This document shows, in pieces, positions 38,001 to 49,160 of a DNA stretch of 64,000 nucleotides; position 1 is the first letter of the stretch; each line of letters starts with the position of its first letter. Position numbers and translations under genes: made by a program. Source of the DNA: Chionis minor (lineage: Eukaryota > Chordata > Aves > Charadriiformes > Chionididae); NCBI GenBank assembly GCA_013398295.1, contig VZSF01001075.1, positions 1,612,001 to 1,676,000 on the forward strand, given 5' to 3'. The notes under the pieces were generated by a model. It ran no database searches, was not told the origin of the DNA, and saw only the letters and a program-made list of their open reading frames with translations.

Positions 38001-40294
38001 AGGATAGCTTTGTTTGGCAGGACACTACACACACTGTATTTTCCTGATTAAAATGATGAAAGAAAAGAGCGTGGTGAGGGTGCCCTAGTAACTGGTAGGC
38101 TAACTAGAAAACAAAATGAAAACCAGAATGAACTGAAGGAAAAATTAATAGGTTTTATTTAGCTTCTACTTTTAATATTTCTTGATAGATGTTTAAATGA
38201 TACACAAGAGAGAAAAAAGCCATTAAATTAATCAAGGAAATACAAATTAATCAGCAAATATAAATCAACTCATTATTCTAAATATATATATTATGTGGTA
38301 AACATTGTTAAATGAAAAGATATTTCTGTTTTAATTGGAGTGCAGTTATTTCAACATCTAGCATACTACTAATTTGAGGACATGAATAACCTCAATGTAA
38401 CAAAATATATTGCAAGTTTCTTCAGCTGCTCCAGTTTCCACACAGTCTGTGTTTTGCAGTCAAAGGAGTGACCCTGTTGCTAGGGGAATTCATGGTACAT
38501 GGCAAAAATGTTGAGAGCCATAGATGATTTGCTCTGATTTTAAGCCTGCTCAAATCAAAGGAGATTTTCCTCTTTACTTCAGTGAATTTAGGACCCACTA
38601 GAATTTTAAGAATCCCAGTGATACTTCTTCAGCACATGTGATGCTTTTGAGTCTTATTTTCTATGAGAAGGCATTTCTGAACTTCAGCTAAATTCTACCT
38701 GTAGCTGCATTCGCACGCTTCCATTGGACTGATGAGTCATGAAAATCTGAGAGGCAATATGTTGATAAAAATAAGATGCTTTCTTTAACAGAATGCATAT
38801 GGGAGCCTTAATATCTGAAGACATACAGAGACAAAATATGCTCCCAAAGAGTGAAAAACAATATCCCTTAATGTTAAATTAGGATTATGCATTTAATGAA
38901 ATTGAAAAGGGAAAAATCAGTAACAGGCAAGCGTTCTAAAATTACTTTGATTCTCGTTAAATATATATGATGTAGTTCTCTAGAGATGCCACTAAGCTGA
39001 GACAGATTCACATCTTTGACACTTGGGGAACAGATACAAAGCTGAGTAACTGGGTCAGTGAATGCGGCTTATGGAGAGCGACTGCAACAGATGCTGTGTT
39101 TCTAAGGGTGGCATGTAGATAGCGATGGTAGTTAATGACTTAATTCTCTCAATCTAAAGTGCAGGTCTCCAAAGTATTTTTAATCAGATGAACTTCTTCA
39201 TCTTAGTATTCTCAACAAAGAAGTGGAAGAGAGAGAAGTTGTGAGGACTTGATTCCGTGGACAGACAGGTACAGGAGAATGAAATTAACTCCTCCCAGGA
39301 GGCCATTGCACTGACTTCTCTGGTCCTCTTTTACAATCCCTATTGCACATTCCTCAGACCTCTTCTAGACAGAAATCTTCAGTACAGCCTATCTTGGCTT
39401 TCCAGTGCACGAATTGTGGTCTTTTCTCATCAATCATTACTTAAACTATATTGTTTGAAAATTAAAAATATAACGTATCCAAGTACAGTTTACTTCAGTT
39501 AAAATTCTTTAAACCAGAAACTTCTAAGGGCTAGAATTATATTAATAAGTTGCTCTTTATGTAGTATTCAGCTGTACAGAGGAAATGGGATTACCTACAG
39601 TGTAAGTCATTGTGAGCAAAGTCAGAAAACAAGGCTCTAAGCTAGCAGTATATGTCAAAGGTATTGTAATTTACCACTAAAGAAACTTAGAGAGAGTCTT
39701 TCCATCTAATAATGCACACTTATTCTTCATGCTTACCAATCAGGTTTCTTCGTATAAGCCATTTCAACTTCTTTTGGTGAATAAAAGATTTTTTAACATA
39801 TAACGGTTGAGAATTGTCTTCTAGATGCCAATACTAACACTAGTGTGCTTGTCTGATATACTGAGTATTATCATTGCAGTTTTTTTAATTTCCAGAAATT
39901 GCATCTGGTACCGCAGTCAGGATGTTTTGCACCACATCCTTACCTGCTGTTGGTTAATTACTGTCTGGAAGACTGATTATTTTGCCAACCCCCAAGGAGG
40001 ATGTAGCTTTTCAATTCTGGCAGCAGCATCCTCAGAACGGTGTCACTGTACTCCACTGCCATGGATTCTCAGACACAAGAACCTGTCCTACAGCTACAGT
40101 TTGTTTGTTGAGCAATAGTGTACGTGTACCTAATCCATGCAATTCCTGGAGAGAAGTATAGTGAAAGTAGTATTGGGATCCTGAGATCTAATTGTTAGAT
40201 GGACTGAACCCTGTCTTCAAACAAGTAGATTTTGATAGCACATAAAAGGAGAAGGGAAAGAAAGTGAAGACGTGAGAGTTCTTTTGTCCTCAAA
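32031..40294. other. Long non-coding stretch
   Basis: About 8 kb of AT-rich unique sequence without a recognisable gene or mobile element. It includes an AT/GT microsatellite-like patch at 34315-34336 and the perfect decamer palindrome TGTATATACA near 32496-32505. Open frames reach at most about 97 codons and none has a domain. Possible acceptor and donor sites 25 nt apart at 37450-37476 are not supported by a frame. Confidence 0.5.
34315..34336. repeat. Short AT/GT microsatellite
   Basis: A run of ATATATATATGTATATATGTAT-type alternation, imperfect. Its length may vary between individuals. Confidence 0.8.
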
Positions 40295-40323
40295 GGGGGT
40301 GGGATGGGGTGGGGTTGGAGGGG
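40295..40323 (+). repeat. Canonical G-quadruplex motif with five G-runs
   Basis: Five runs (GGGGG, GGG, GGGG, GGGG, GGGG) are separated by loops of 1, 2, 1 and 5 bases (T, AT, T, TTGGA). Short loops and four-base runs predict a stable quadruplex in DNA, or in RNA if the plus strand is transcribed. It is isolated in AT-rich sequence with no promoter or CpG island around it. Confidence 0.85.
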
Positions 40324-43300
40324 TACGGCACTTCTAGATAAGCTAATTATTTTCTTTTTCCTTTCTTACAGTTAATATTTTGCCTAAAATCATATTTAAG
40401 TAGGAATAGGAATTCTTCTTCCATTCACGTGGTGATAAATGGATGGTTGTTCAACAGGAATAGCAACTTTGCCTTAGTGAAAACAAACGTTAACAGAAAC
40501 GTTATAATCCTGTAAGAAATAGGGCAATCTCTGGACTGCAACAAATGTGCTACTTCCTAATCAGTTTCCCTTGTCTATAAAATACACACACATACCAGAA
40601 AAAGTTCATAAAGTGGGAGCTGGAAGGCATCAGTAATAATGCCTTTTAGTGGCAACGTTCTCCGCAGATCGAGTGTCGCACACAGCGTTAGTTGTTACCT
40701 AAACCATTGTGCTTGGGCTGGTGCCAGAGCAGTCGGACCAGAGCAGGTCACCAGGACCACTTAGGGAACCCTCATTCTACTCAGCTGCTGGAAAGATGCC
40801 TCAGGTTTCCCCCTGCAGAACAAACTCTTGATGTGTCCAGCTTTTACTGGCAAGTAAACTAATTCTTTTTTCTCTCTCAATTGTCTGAAATGGTTCATAG
40901 CACATAATATTAGTGAATGTAAGCAATGGTCCGAGTGTAAATGGATTGCTCTAGAGCAACCAACATTGCTTGCAGGATGAACCCAAAGCACGCTGGCTCT
41001 TAGGGATATTCTCTTGATAGTACCTGGTTGGTATTTTCATTTGTAACTCTTTAAAAGAGTTCCAGAGACAAGTGGCAATGAGTAGCTACTCACAGACTAA
41101 AAAAAAAATAATAATAAAACGTGAAATAAACTTTATGTGAGCCACAGGTGGCACAGTACGGTACTCTTGCTTTGGTACTTTGGCATTGCAAGTTGACTTG
41201 TCCCACTATAGTATAGTGATGCACTTCAATGATGACAACTGGTTTTAAGATGGGAATTCATGTCAGATACTCACTAAAGAGTTAAGAAACTCAGTCTTTC
41301 TCGATATTAGGAAATTATACCATCTGCTCTGCTTAGAAGTCCATGCGAGATCCTTTGCTATCTAAACCCAGCATCTGTTATCTAAACCCATGCTGTATGT
41401 ATATAGTGAAATCCAGGGGTTAAGAGGAACAGTAGCTGCTCCTTCAGCCCATAGATAACAGTTGCTAAGATACCATATGGATTATGGAGTGTGGAAGGGC
41501 CTCTCTCTCCTACGGACTTGCTTGGGCTTGGGTACAGAGACAAGTAAATTTCGCTCATCGTGGAAGGATTGAATAAATCCTTCCTTGATGAATCCTTGCC
41601 TAAAATAGGGCCTAAGTCTGTTCACCCAACTCATCTCTCCTAAAGTTCATCATTTCCTATCTTCCATATTAGAATAGGTTCTTTGTCTCTCGTGGCACTC
41701 AATTTGCCTTTCATTTCCCCACTGGCATTAAACCTTCTGTTTGTAACCGTGTTGTTTTCCCTCTCGCTCTCAGCTTCAGATTTCTTTTCACTTCTTGTAC
41801 CCGGACCGTGCAGATCTGTGGGAGATGCGCCATCTGGACGTGCCAGCGTGGTGGTTTTCTTGCAGTAGCGTGTCTTGCTGCAATTTCTGCCACTTGATGT
41901 TTCCAGATGACGAGTGCCTTCCAAATTAATCCCCCTCTGTTCCCAAGGCATAAGTAAAGAGGAACTCCTTCCCAAGTCCTACATACTCCCTAGCACTTCC
42001 TTCTGACAATAATTTTGGGACGTGTAATAGCTCCATACTCAGGAGCTCTGACTCCTAATGGAGTGGCTGATGGAAAGAGATCCATTATGTGCAGCTGTTG
42101 GAGTGAGAGGAATATCCTATTATCCTTGTCTGGGGAAAGAGCAGCTGGATCTCTTTCTGAAGTCCCACTTTCTTGGAGCCATAAAAGTTAAATCCCTATC
42201 ATATAGGGGTGGAAAAAAACTCCTCCATTTTTTATTTCTGACAAAAAAAATATCTCTAGTCCAGTGATAATCATTACTAATCAGTTCCATATTCCTTTTG
42301 CATTTTTCTGAGGAAAAAAAAGTCAGTCAGACTTACCACTAACATGGACTAATCACTTGGGCTTTCTTTTGCTTATATTATACGTAAATCTAGTCTGTCT
42401 TGCAGAGAACCGGCAGATGGAAATGACCTTGTGCCTTGTTCTGAGCATTACTCGATGGCCATTTGGTAATCAGTAATAAAAAAGGGGCAAATTATTCCTG
42501 CCTGTCTGAAGTTTGTCCAAATAAGAGAATTTTTCTTGAAAGAACTGCATGATTGTGAGCTACATTAAGAGTTATGAGGATATGGATGAGGGAGAGAATG
42601 AAAAAGACCTTCTTAAAATTCTTCATCGCACTGGGATGTGATGCCCAGTTGCTTTACTCAAAATAGCATCACCGGCGCACACGTCTGAGCAAACAGTGAC
42701 TTAAACTTTCTGTGAAGAAAGTGAGTCTTTGTTGTGGTGTACTGCCAAGCTTAGTATAAATTAACAGTTCATTTTGTCTGATTAATATTTTAATGTAAAA
42801 TATAAATACCTGCATTTCAAGCATGCTGATAAAGGAAAGGTAGCAATGCACTATGATAACAGGATCAGCCTTTTAGTTCAGGTATGGGTGATTTTTCAGT
42901 GTTGTGAATAATTAGTGTTTTTTAAGATTCAAAAAGCAGACAGACAACCCTTGGCCCCGTTTTCCATACGCATATTAAAGAACTCTTTTGAGGACATGTG
43001 GTTGGCTAATGTGGCTTCCAGCTAAATGTTTGCACAATGCAAGGTCAGCAGTCAGTCATAAATCATAAATCAGTCGTAATGCTAGATATGCGAGTTAAAA
43101 GGTTGTTATTAGAATTCATTTTTATGTACTTTTAAATATAGAAAGACAGTCTGTTTCCTCTTCACTACTTTATTTGCTTTTCAGTCCTCTAAAACATTAT
43201 CTAATAAGCCTTTCTTTCCTTTTTCCTGGGGGGGGGGAGGGAAGGAATTGAATAATTTTTACATAGACAAAAAAAGGTTTCAAAGGAAATGGCCACAATA

Positions 43301-44943
43301 ATCTCAGAATGTAGGTTGATCTGATATTTTAAATACAACATTGTGTAAGTTGATATTTTCAGTATGTTGTGCTGTATTAATGGATTGAAGAAACAAATCA
43401 TGATCATGAAAAGTGGTTAACTTGGGGTAAAGTGGCATCTTGGCAAGAGGCTTGAATCAGTACAGACAATTAATTCAGACAAATCAGGGTACTTTTAAAT
43501 CCTAAACTAAAAATTGGATAAATAAGAGCTACATTCTTGTTAAGGTGGTTATTAATTTGTAGAACTGAACATTAGAAGCTCACTCCAAAAGATATTCTAA
43601 CACATTTAATTACAACTTGATTAAATTTTCTTAGAGTTCTAGTTAACTTGAATTAAATGAACTTGGATGTTTTTAAAGACATACAAAGGTAAAATCAATG
43701 CAAGCATGTGCTAAAACAGTTTAGAAATGTAGTTTAAAAATTTTGGAGTGAAATGAAGACATCTGATGCAGGCAGGGTCACACCATGAATATTTCCACTG
43801 TGTGACTGTGAAATTATAGTTTTCTTGTAATATATTTGCAATATCATTTCCAAAGCTCACCCCTAAAATCATGACTGAGATTATATGGTTGTTAATGACA
43901 GGTATATGTCCTAGATGGTAATTGTCTGGCTAAAAGAGCCTCAGCAAACCTGAAGCTGTCTCATTAACAAGTGGAGCTTGTCTGAATCATTTTCCTTATT
44001 CTCAGCCCAAGGAAAGCTGCCTACCCTGCAAGAAAGGAAATTTTAGAGAAAGAATACTCTTTTCCCAAAACTGAAAACTTTCAAGTGGAAATAGTATTTG
44101 TAGTTTAAAAGTTATATAAATTTGGAGAGTATTTTTATCAGTTGTTTGAAATGTTTTTCAAGAAGATTAAAATTCCAAAGTTCTACAATAAAAATCAAAG
44201 TAAACCGTCCTTGCTATTAAAACCCAACATATTTAGAGACTGAGGATTATTTTTTTAGAGTTATTAAAATATTTACCATGTTGTAGCAGACGTACTAGTG
44301 ATTTTTTGAAAGAAATACCTTCAGAGATGAAAATACTGTTTGAAAGGGAAACTAAGGGGGTTTGTGGTCATTTCACTCTTCATGCACCGTCCCACCTGCT
44401 AAGAAAATTCCCCCTAAAATGATGTATTTCCTTGCCATTGTTTGCTGCACAGATGTCTGATCACCATTGTCCTAGGGAGGATGGAAATCCCTTTTTTTGT
44501 GAGTACAGTGAGATGCATTCATGTAAGAAACTTTGCTTTACCTGCTTTTGTTTACGGGTAAATACTGGAACTGAAGCTCTTGGAATTACTGCTGCTGTTT
44601 TTCAGACTGGGGGGAAATGGCAGTAAGGATAGGGACAGCCGGGCTCCCCTCCTGTACGTTTTGTCACAAACAGAGGCATTTTCCTTTTGTGGATTCAGCT
44701 TACGTCAGCGGAGCGGCTCTGTCTCGTGGTAGTTTATTAATCCATGCCATGTACATGCAGGTGCTTGCACAGGTACGACAGGTGAAAAAACTTGCTAAAG
44801 CAAATACCTTCCGTGAGAGTTCATTCATAATTATTGAGAGTTGAGGATGGACTACTAAATTAGGTAGCAAAGCCATTAGGAAAAGTATTTAGAGGGGAAA
44901 AAAAAGGCTACCCTAATTACTGGAATAGATCTCAGGAGAGTCC
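40324..44943. other. Non-coding stretch, no gene seen
   Basis: AT-rich unique sequence. A run of ten G occurs at 43228-43237, and a small direct repeat of 'tatctaaaccca' lies at about 41360-41390. Complementary open frames near 41640-41975 (111 codons on the minus strand, 61 on the plus) have no recognisable product. Confidence 0.5.
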
Positions 44944-45056
44944 AGCTGCTTGTGTGATTTTGGCCCAGTTTTCTCACTTTCTGTGCTCTGGTTCCTCCTG
45001 CAGAATTAGACCAGAATGTTTTGCTGCTTCAGACTTGTAAAGATTAGTGTACGCTA
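44944..45056 (+). mobile_element. Ancient MIR-like (CORE-SINE) fragment
   Basis: The order 'ttgtgtgattttggcc', 'ctcactttctgtgctctggt', 'tcctcctgcagaattaga', 'cttgtaaagattagtg' follows the MIR 3' half (…tgtgtgaccttgggcaagt…cttaacctctctgtgcctcag…tttcctcatctgtaaaatg…ttgtgaggattaaatg…). Identity is low but collinear over about 110 bases. MIR-type SINEs were active before the split of birds and mammals, so remnants in birds are very old. The tRNA-like head is missing. Confidence 0.45.
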
Positions 45057-45059
45057 ATC
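45042..45059. repeat. 18-bp near-perfect palindrome with paired homeodomain-type half sites
   Basis: GATTAGTGTACGCTAATC is symmetric except for one base pair. It has GATTA and TAATC at its ends, the core recognised by OTX/PITX-class homeodomains, and a central GTAC. It overlaps the end of the MIR-like fragment. Confidence 0.6.
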
Positions 45060-46581
45060 CTTATGTTTTTGGGTACATTCACATGTCTGGGAATATGCTT
45101 ATAATCATTCCTTTCTCTGGAAGTATTAGAAGTGGCTATTTCAGCCAGACAGTAAAGCGGTGCATTAGATTTTTGATAATTTCTAAATTGCTCATTGTTG
45201 AAACAGATGCTGACTGTTAATTTTTGTATTGAATGTAGAATGACAGTCTTAATAGTTTGGCCAGCCACCAAACAGATGATGGTATTTCTAAGACTTCCAT
45301 AACACCTACATATCCTTCAAGACAGATTATTTAATTCTTGTGGTACATCCATTAGTAACATCAACAAAACTGGTAAAAATTAATTAGGTTGTGCTCTTAT
45401 TTAAAATCTGTGCTTCTATTCAGTACTGTTATTATAGAGCTACGTCAGTTGGCATTTCCCTTGCAAAATAACTCCTTTGCAGATGTTTGTCACCTTTTAA
45501 TTGATGCTTTGATAGCATTATTTATCCTCACAGATCATGTTGCTAATATTGATGTTTCTACAATGCAATTTCTTTGAAACGCTCCAGTATATTAATCTGG
45601 CATCAAAACATCCATCAGAAATATCAACGAACTATATACTGGTAATTTCTATTGATAAATACGTTTTAGAAATGCAATTGATCCTACAAACCCCAGGCAG
45701 CTGTGATATGAACACAGTAAGGGAGGACTGGGACACAGGAAGAATTAGCTCTGCACCAGCAAAAAACAATGTCCCGTGCTGCTGCTGTCCTCCGCAGCCT
45801 CATCGACCAACACCTGCCAAAAGAGCACCAGCCAGTGCACGTTAGCAGACTGGAAATGCAGGGTTCCCTGTAACCAAAACACTGACTGCACTTGGCAGTG
45901 GCTCACAGGGCTAGCTGGACCTATCTCTTGCGGGTTTGGGTAGCTGTATTCTTTTTTTCCTTCTGACAAAAGCGTAAAACTGCACTCTGGTCAGTCCCTC
46001 GGGCCCTCCGTTGATCACGTATCCAGGGAAAACAGTCTTGTTCATCTCGAGTTGCTTCTCGCTGAAATGATGAGCGCTCAGTGGGTTGGGGCTCTCGTTT
46101 CACCTTTTCTGCTCCCTGCAGAAGGGGGCTGAGCCAGCGAGCCACGGTGAGGAACAGCCAGCCGCCCCATCGGCTACGGGAAGCCCTGTGATCTCGCCGG
46201 GTAGGGTGCTGACAGTTTCTAATAACCTCTTTCACAGTAATACTCACAAAACTGTAACGGGATCAGAATGTCACCAGGAGTTTCAGTTTCAGGTAGAATC
46301 ACTTTATTTGTCTAACTTCATCTAACATTCTCCCTGCCTTCAGGCTTTTTCTGCCCCCTTTAGCGGTTTGCTGCACTCTGGTAAAGTCTCGGTGGAGAAG
46401 TTCCTGCGCATAATTGATGGAACACCAGAGACTGAGTTTGTATCAATGAGATTGTAAAATATAAACCTCAGTAACAAGGCAGAAGCATGTGGATAGTTGA
46501 TGAAGCTCCAATATTCACTATTATGTTTACCTGTGTATTTTTAAAACTGTAAGGTTCAAAAAGAGCTCCAAACGGGAACCT
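45060..46581. other. Non-coding stretch, no gene seen
   Basis: Moderately GC-richer at about 45720-46210, with open frames of 74-108 codons on both strands and in several phases. None has a recognisable domain or consistent splice sites. Overlap in several phases suggests composition rather than coding. Confidence 0.45.
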
Positions 46582-46655
46582 GGAGGGGGGAAAAACCAAA
46601 ACAAAGCAAAACGAAACACACCAAAACACACCAAAACAAAACAAACCAGAAAAGC
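46582..46655 (+). repeat. T-free A/C-rich tract with a decamer repeat
   Basis: Seventy-four bases without T, starting with a G-run. They include two adjacent copies of CACACCAAAA and then 'caaaacaaacc'. The make-up is like that of the longer T-free tract at 31.2-31.4 kb. Confidence 0.8.
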
Positions 46656-49084
46656 TGGAGGTTTTTTCCTCTCACCTACAGCTCCTGTACTCTGACAGGT
46701 TGTTTTGCCTGCCTTCTTTAGTCACCTGAGATCTCAGCAGCACTTGCTAGTTAAGAGGCTACCTGTTAAGGTGTATCTCATAAAAAGGGTACAGGACATC
46801 ATTCCAAATGAAGTGGATCCGACTGCGGACCCTAACTAGCAGGACATAAAGAGCTCGCCATTAAGATTTTGACAGCACTGCTGTGCCATGTGTGCCTTTT
46901 GTGGGGGACAGTTCATTATCGCCGACTTACGCTGTACTGCACGGAAGACACTGACAGAGAAAACACTGACATCTGGGAGCATATTCCATGTGGCTTTTTT
47001 GGATAAGACAGGTTACTGTCATATGTTTGCTTATGGTAGATTTCGATGGTGCAGGAACTAAAATTTGTCCAGCAGGGAGGTGAAGAACATCAACTGTATA
47101 AGCAAGTTGTCATCCTTGGGCATCTTTTCCCTAAAATTAAAGGGGCGCGAAAAAAAAAAGATCATTTTGCTAATGGCATGAACTGACTTGTGGAAAGCAG
47201 TTGACAACATCAAGTTGGCATTTGTTAGTTAACAAACTCAAAATACAGCTGAAAGTACATTCAGAAGCCTTAGGTGCCAAAGGGAACAGACGTGGAGAAA
47301 GACGAAATGAAACGTAAGTCCCCATGAACTCCAGTTACCAGGGCTGCTATGTCATTGCCCTCAAGAAAAGTGCAATACTGACACTTTCAACATTTTACAG
47401 AAGATTCCATTGTCTTAGGAATTAGTCCAGATAACTGGGGGGGGAGGGGAGTTTACTCTAGCTCAGGCACAGAAACGGGAAGCTTAGCGACGGAAAAGAC
47501 ACCTTAGGTTGCCTTGCCGTCCTCCTTGTCAGGGCAGTACGATTATTTACAATATAACACTACGTTGATCCAAGAATAGTGTATATTTGTAAGTCTCTTT
47601 CTGTCTCTCCCTTCCCCATTTCTCTGTCTATGTCAGATTTTACATGAAGGTAAATAATCCAAAACATCTCCCTGAGTTCTGAATTCCTACCTCAAATATC
47701 TTTTATACAGATGTTTCCTGCATTTTTTCACAGTTTCCCACCTGTGCTAAACAAAGGAGCACTTAACATGTATAAAACCAAGAGGCAAATAAAAATTATT
47801 CACTTGAGTTGATGTTACTTCAACGTAGTTTAGTTCACATTCCGTTCAGGGTCTAACTCCATCAGAGATTCAACCCAGCGGTTATCAAACGCGATACCTG
47901 TCACAAGACTAATTGTTCATTCACTTAAGACTGGAACTGTTCTGTTTGTTCTTACCGAGCACATTTGAAATTTGAATAACTTATGCAAAATATTGTAGTC
48001 TTAAAACTCTCTTTGGATTGTTGAAAATGATTTGAACAAATAGCTGAAGTTGTTTATTTGTTAGATTTTTACTTTTCGCCTGTAACGCTTGTCACATTCA
48101 CAAACTAAAGATCTTTTCCCCAGGTCACCTATTTGTTAATTACGTTTCAAGCAATGTGAAATATTTCTTTTGATTTAGAAGAGGAATTTGATGAATTCAT
48201 ATGAAATGCATAAATAGAGACACTAAATCAACCACCTGTGGAACTAAAATTTATTCCCTTTTGTACATGCAGATTAAACTGCTGAGTTTAGACAGCTGTG
48301 CCCTTGGTGATCTATCTGGAGTAGTTTAAGAAATTAAATTGCAGCAACTCTTTGTTTCCAACTTCATTCTCCATTTCATCCATTTCTTCCATGTTCATCT
48401 CCATTTCCATCTTCCCTTTTCTCGTCAGATCAAAGTGAAATAGATTAGTGTAAACCCACCCCCAAATAACAACTGTGTTGGAGTGGAAATGCTCAGATGG
48501 TTAAGAATGTAATTATTTTTGTACCTCTTTTATTACATAAGAGGAAGAGAAATTAGCTTACAGGTAATAAAGTTTCCAGCGGGTGTATGTGTAAAAGGAA
48601 TAGAATATTCTGTTTCCATTGCAGCACCGTTATAAGGAAATAATTTTGCAGGTACAATTTTTCATCCTTATGCTAATATAATGTCATAGAAAGAGTAAAA
48701 AGAAAAAAACGTATGACAAAATGGACTGTTTATGCTGACTTTGTCATCCCAGCAAGAACCTGCAGTTCAAATCTCATTTACAGTGAAATGTAAAGAGTTT
48801 AAAATCTGTATTTAATCACGAATTTGACTTGCTGCAGAGAGGGGAGGGAAATCTATAAAGCACAGGGAGGATGAGTTTATTTGTTGACCTGATTCATATG
48901 CTTTGTTTCCCTTTCAAGGCTCTTTAAGTTCAACAGAGATAAACAGTTGGATTTATTAACTATTAAAACGTTAAGCTTTTTAATGGTGTTCAGCAGCCTC
49001 ATAGAGTGTAAAATAGCTTAGCTCTCCAAACAGCTTTTGCTGCAAAGCTCCAACAGAATGCTGAAGGTTAATGTCTTTGCTCAC
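46656..49084. other. Non-coding stretch; candidate conserved non-coding sequence near 48.06-49.0 kb
   Basis: No gene seen. Between about 48060 and 49000 the sequence is free of recognisable young repeats. It is rich in homeodomain-like words (TTAATTA-type, TAATCA, TTATGCTAAT) together with a pyrimidine-rich 48355-48425 stretch, the sort of texture common in vertebrate enhancers. This is an impression only; conservation cannot be tested here. A G8-A-G4 run lies at 47437-47449. Confidence 0.3.
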
Positions 49085-49160
49085 CTTACAAGGGGGAAGC
49101 AGAGAAACGGGGTGACTTGTGCAAGATCACCTGCTTAGATGTGGCTTCGGGGACATTGAC
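49085..49160 (-). mobile_element. Ancient MIR-like fragment, antisense
   Basis: The plus strand reads 'gggggaagcagagaaacggg', then 'gtgacttgtgcaagatcacc'. This matches the antisense of the MIR/L2 shared 3' region (…gaggaaactgaggcacagagaggttaa, gtgacttgcccaaggtcac…). The downstream 'tgcttagatgtggcttcggg' is placed where the MIR antisense has 'agctagtaagtggcagagc'. Only about 75 bases align and identity is low. Confidence 0.4.
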
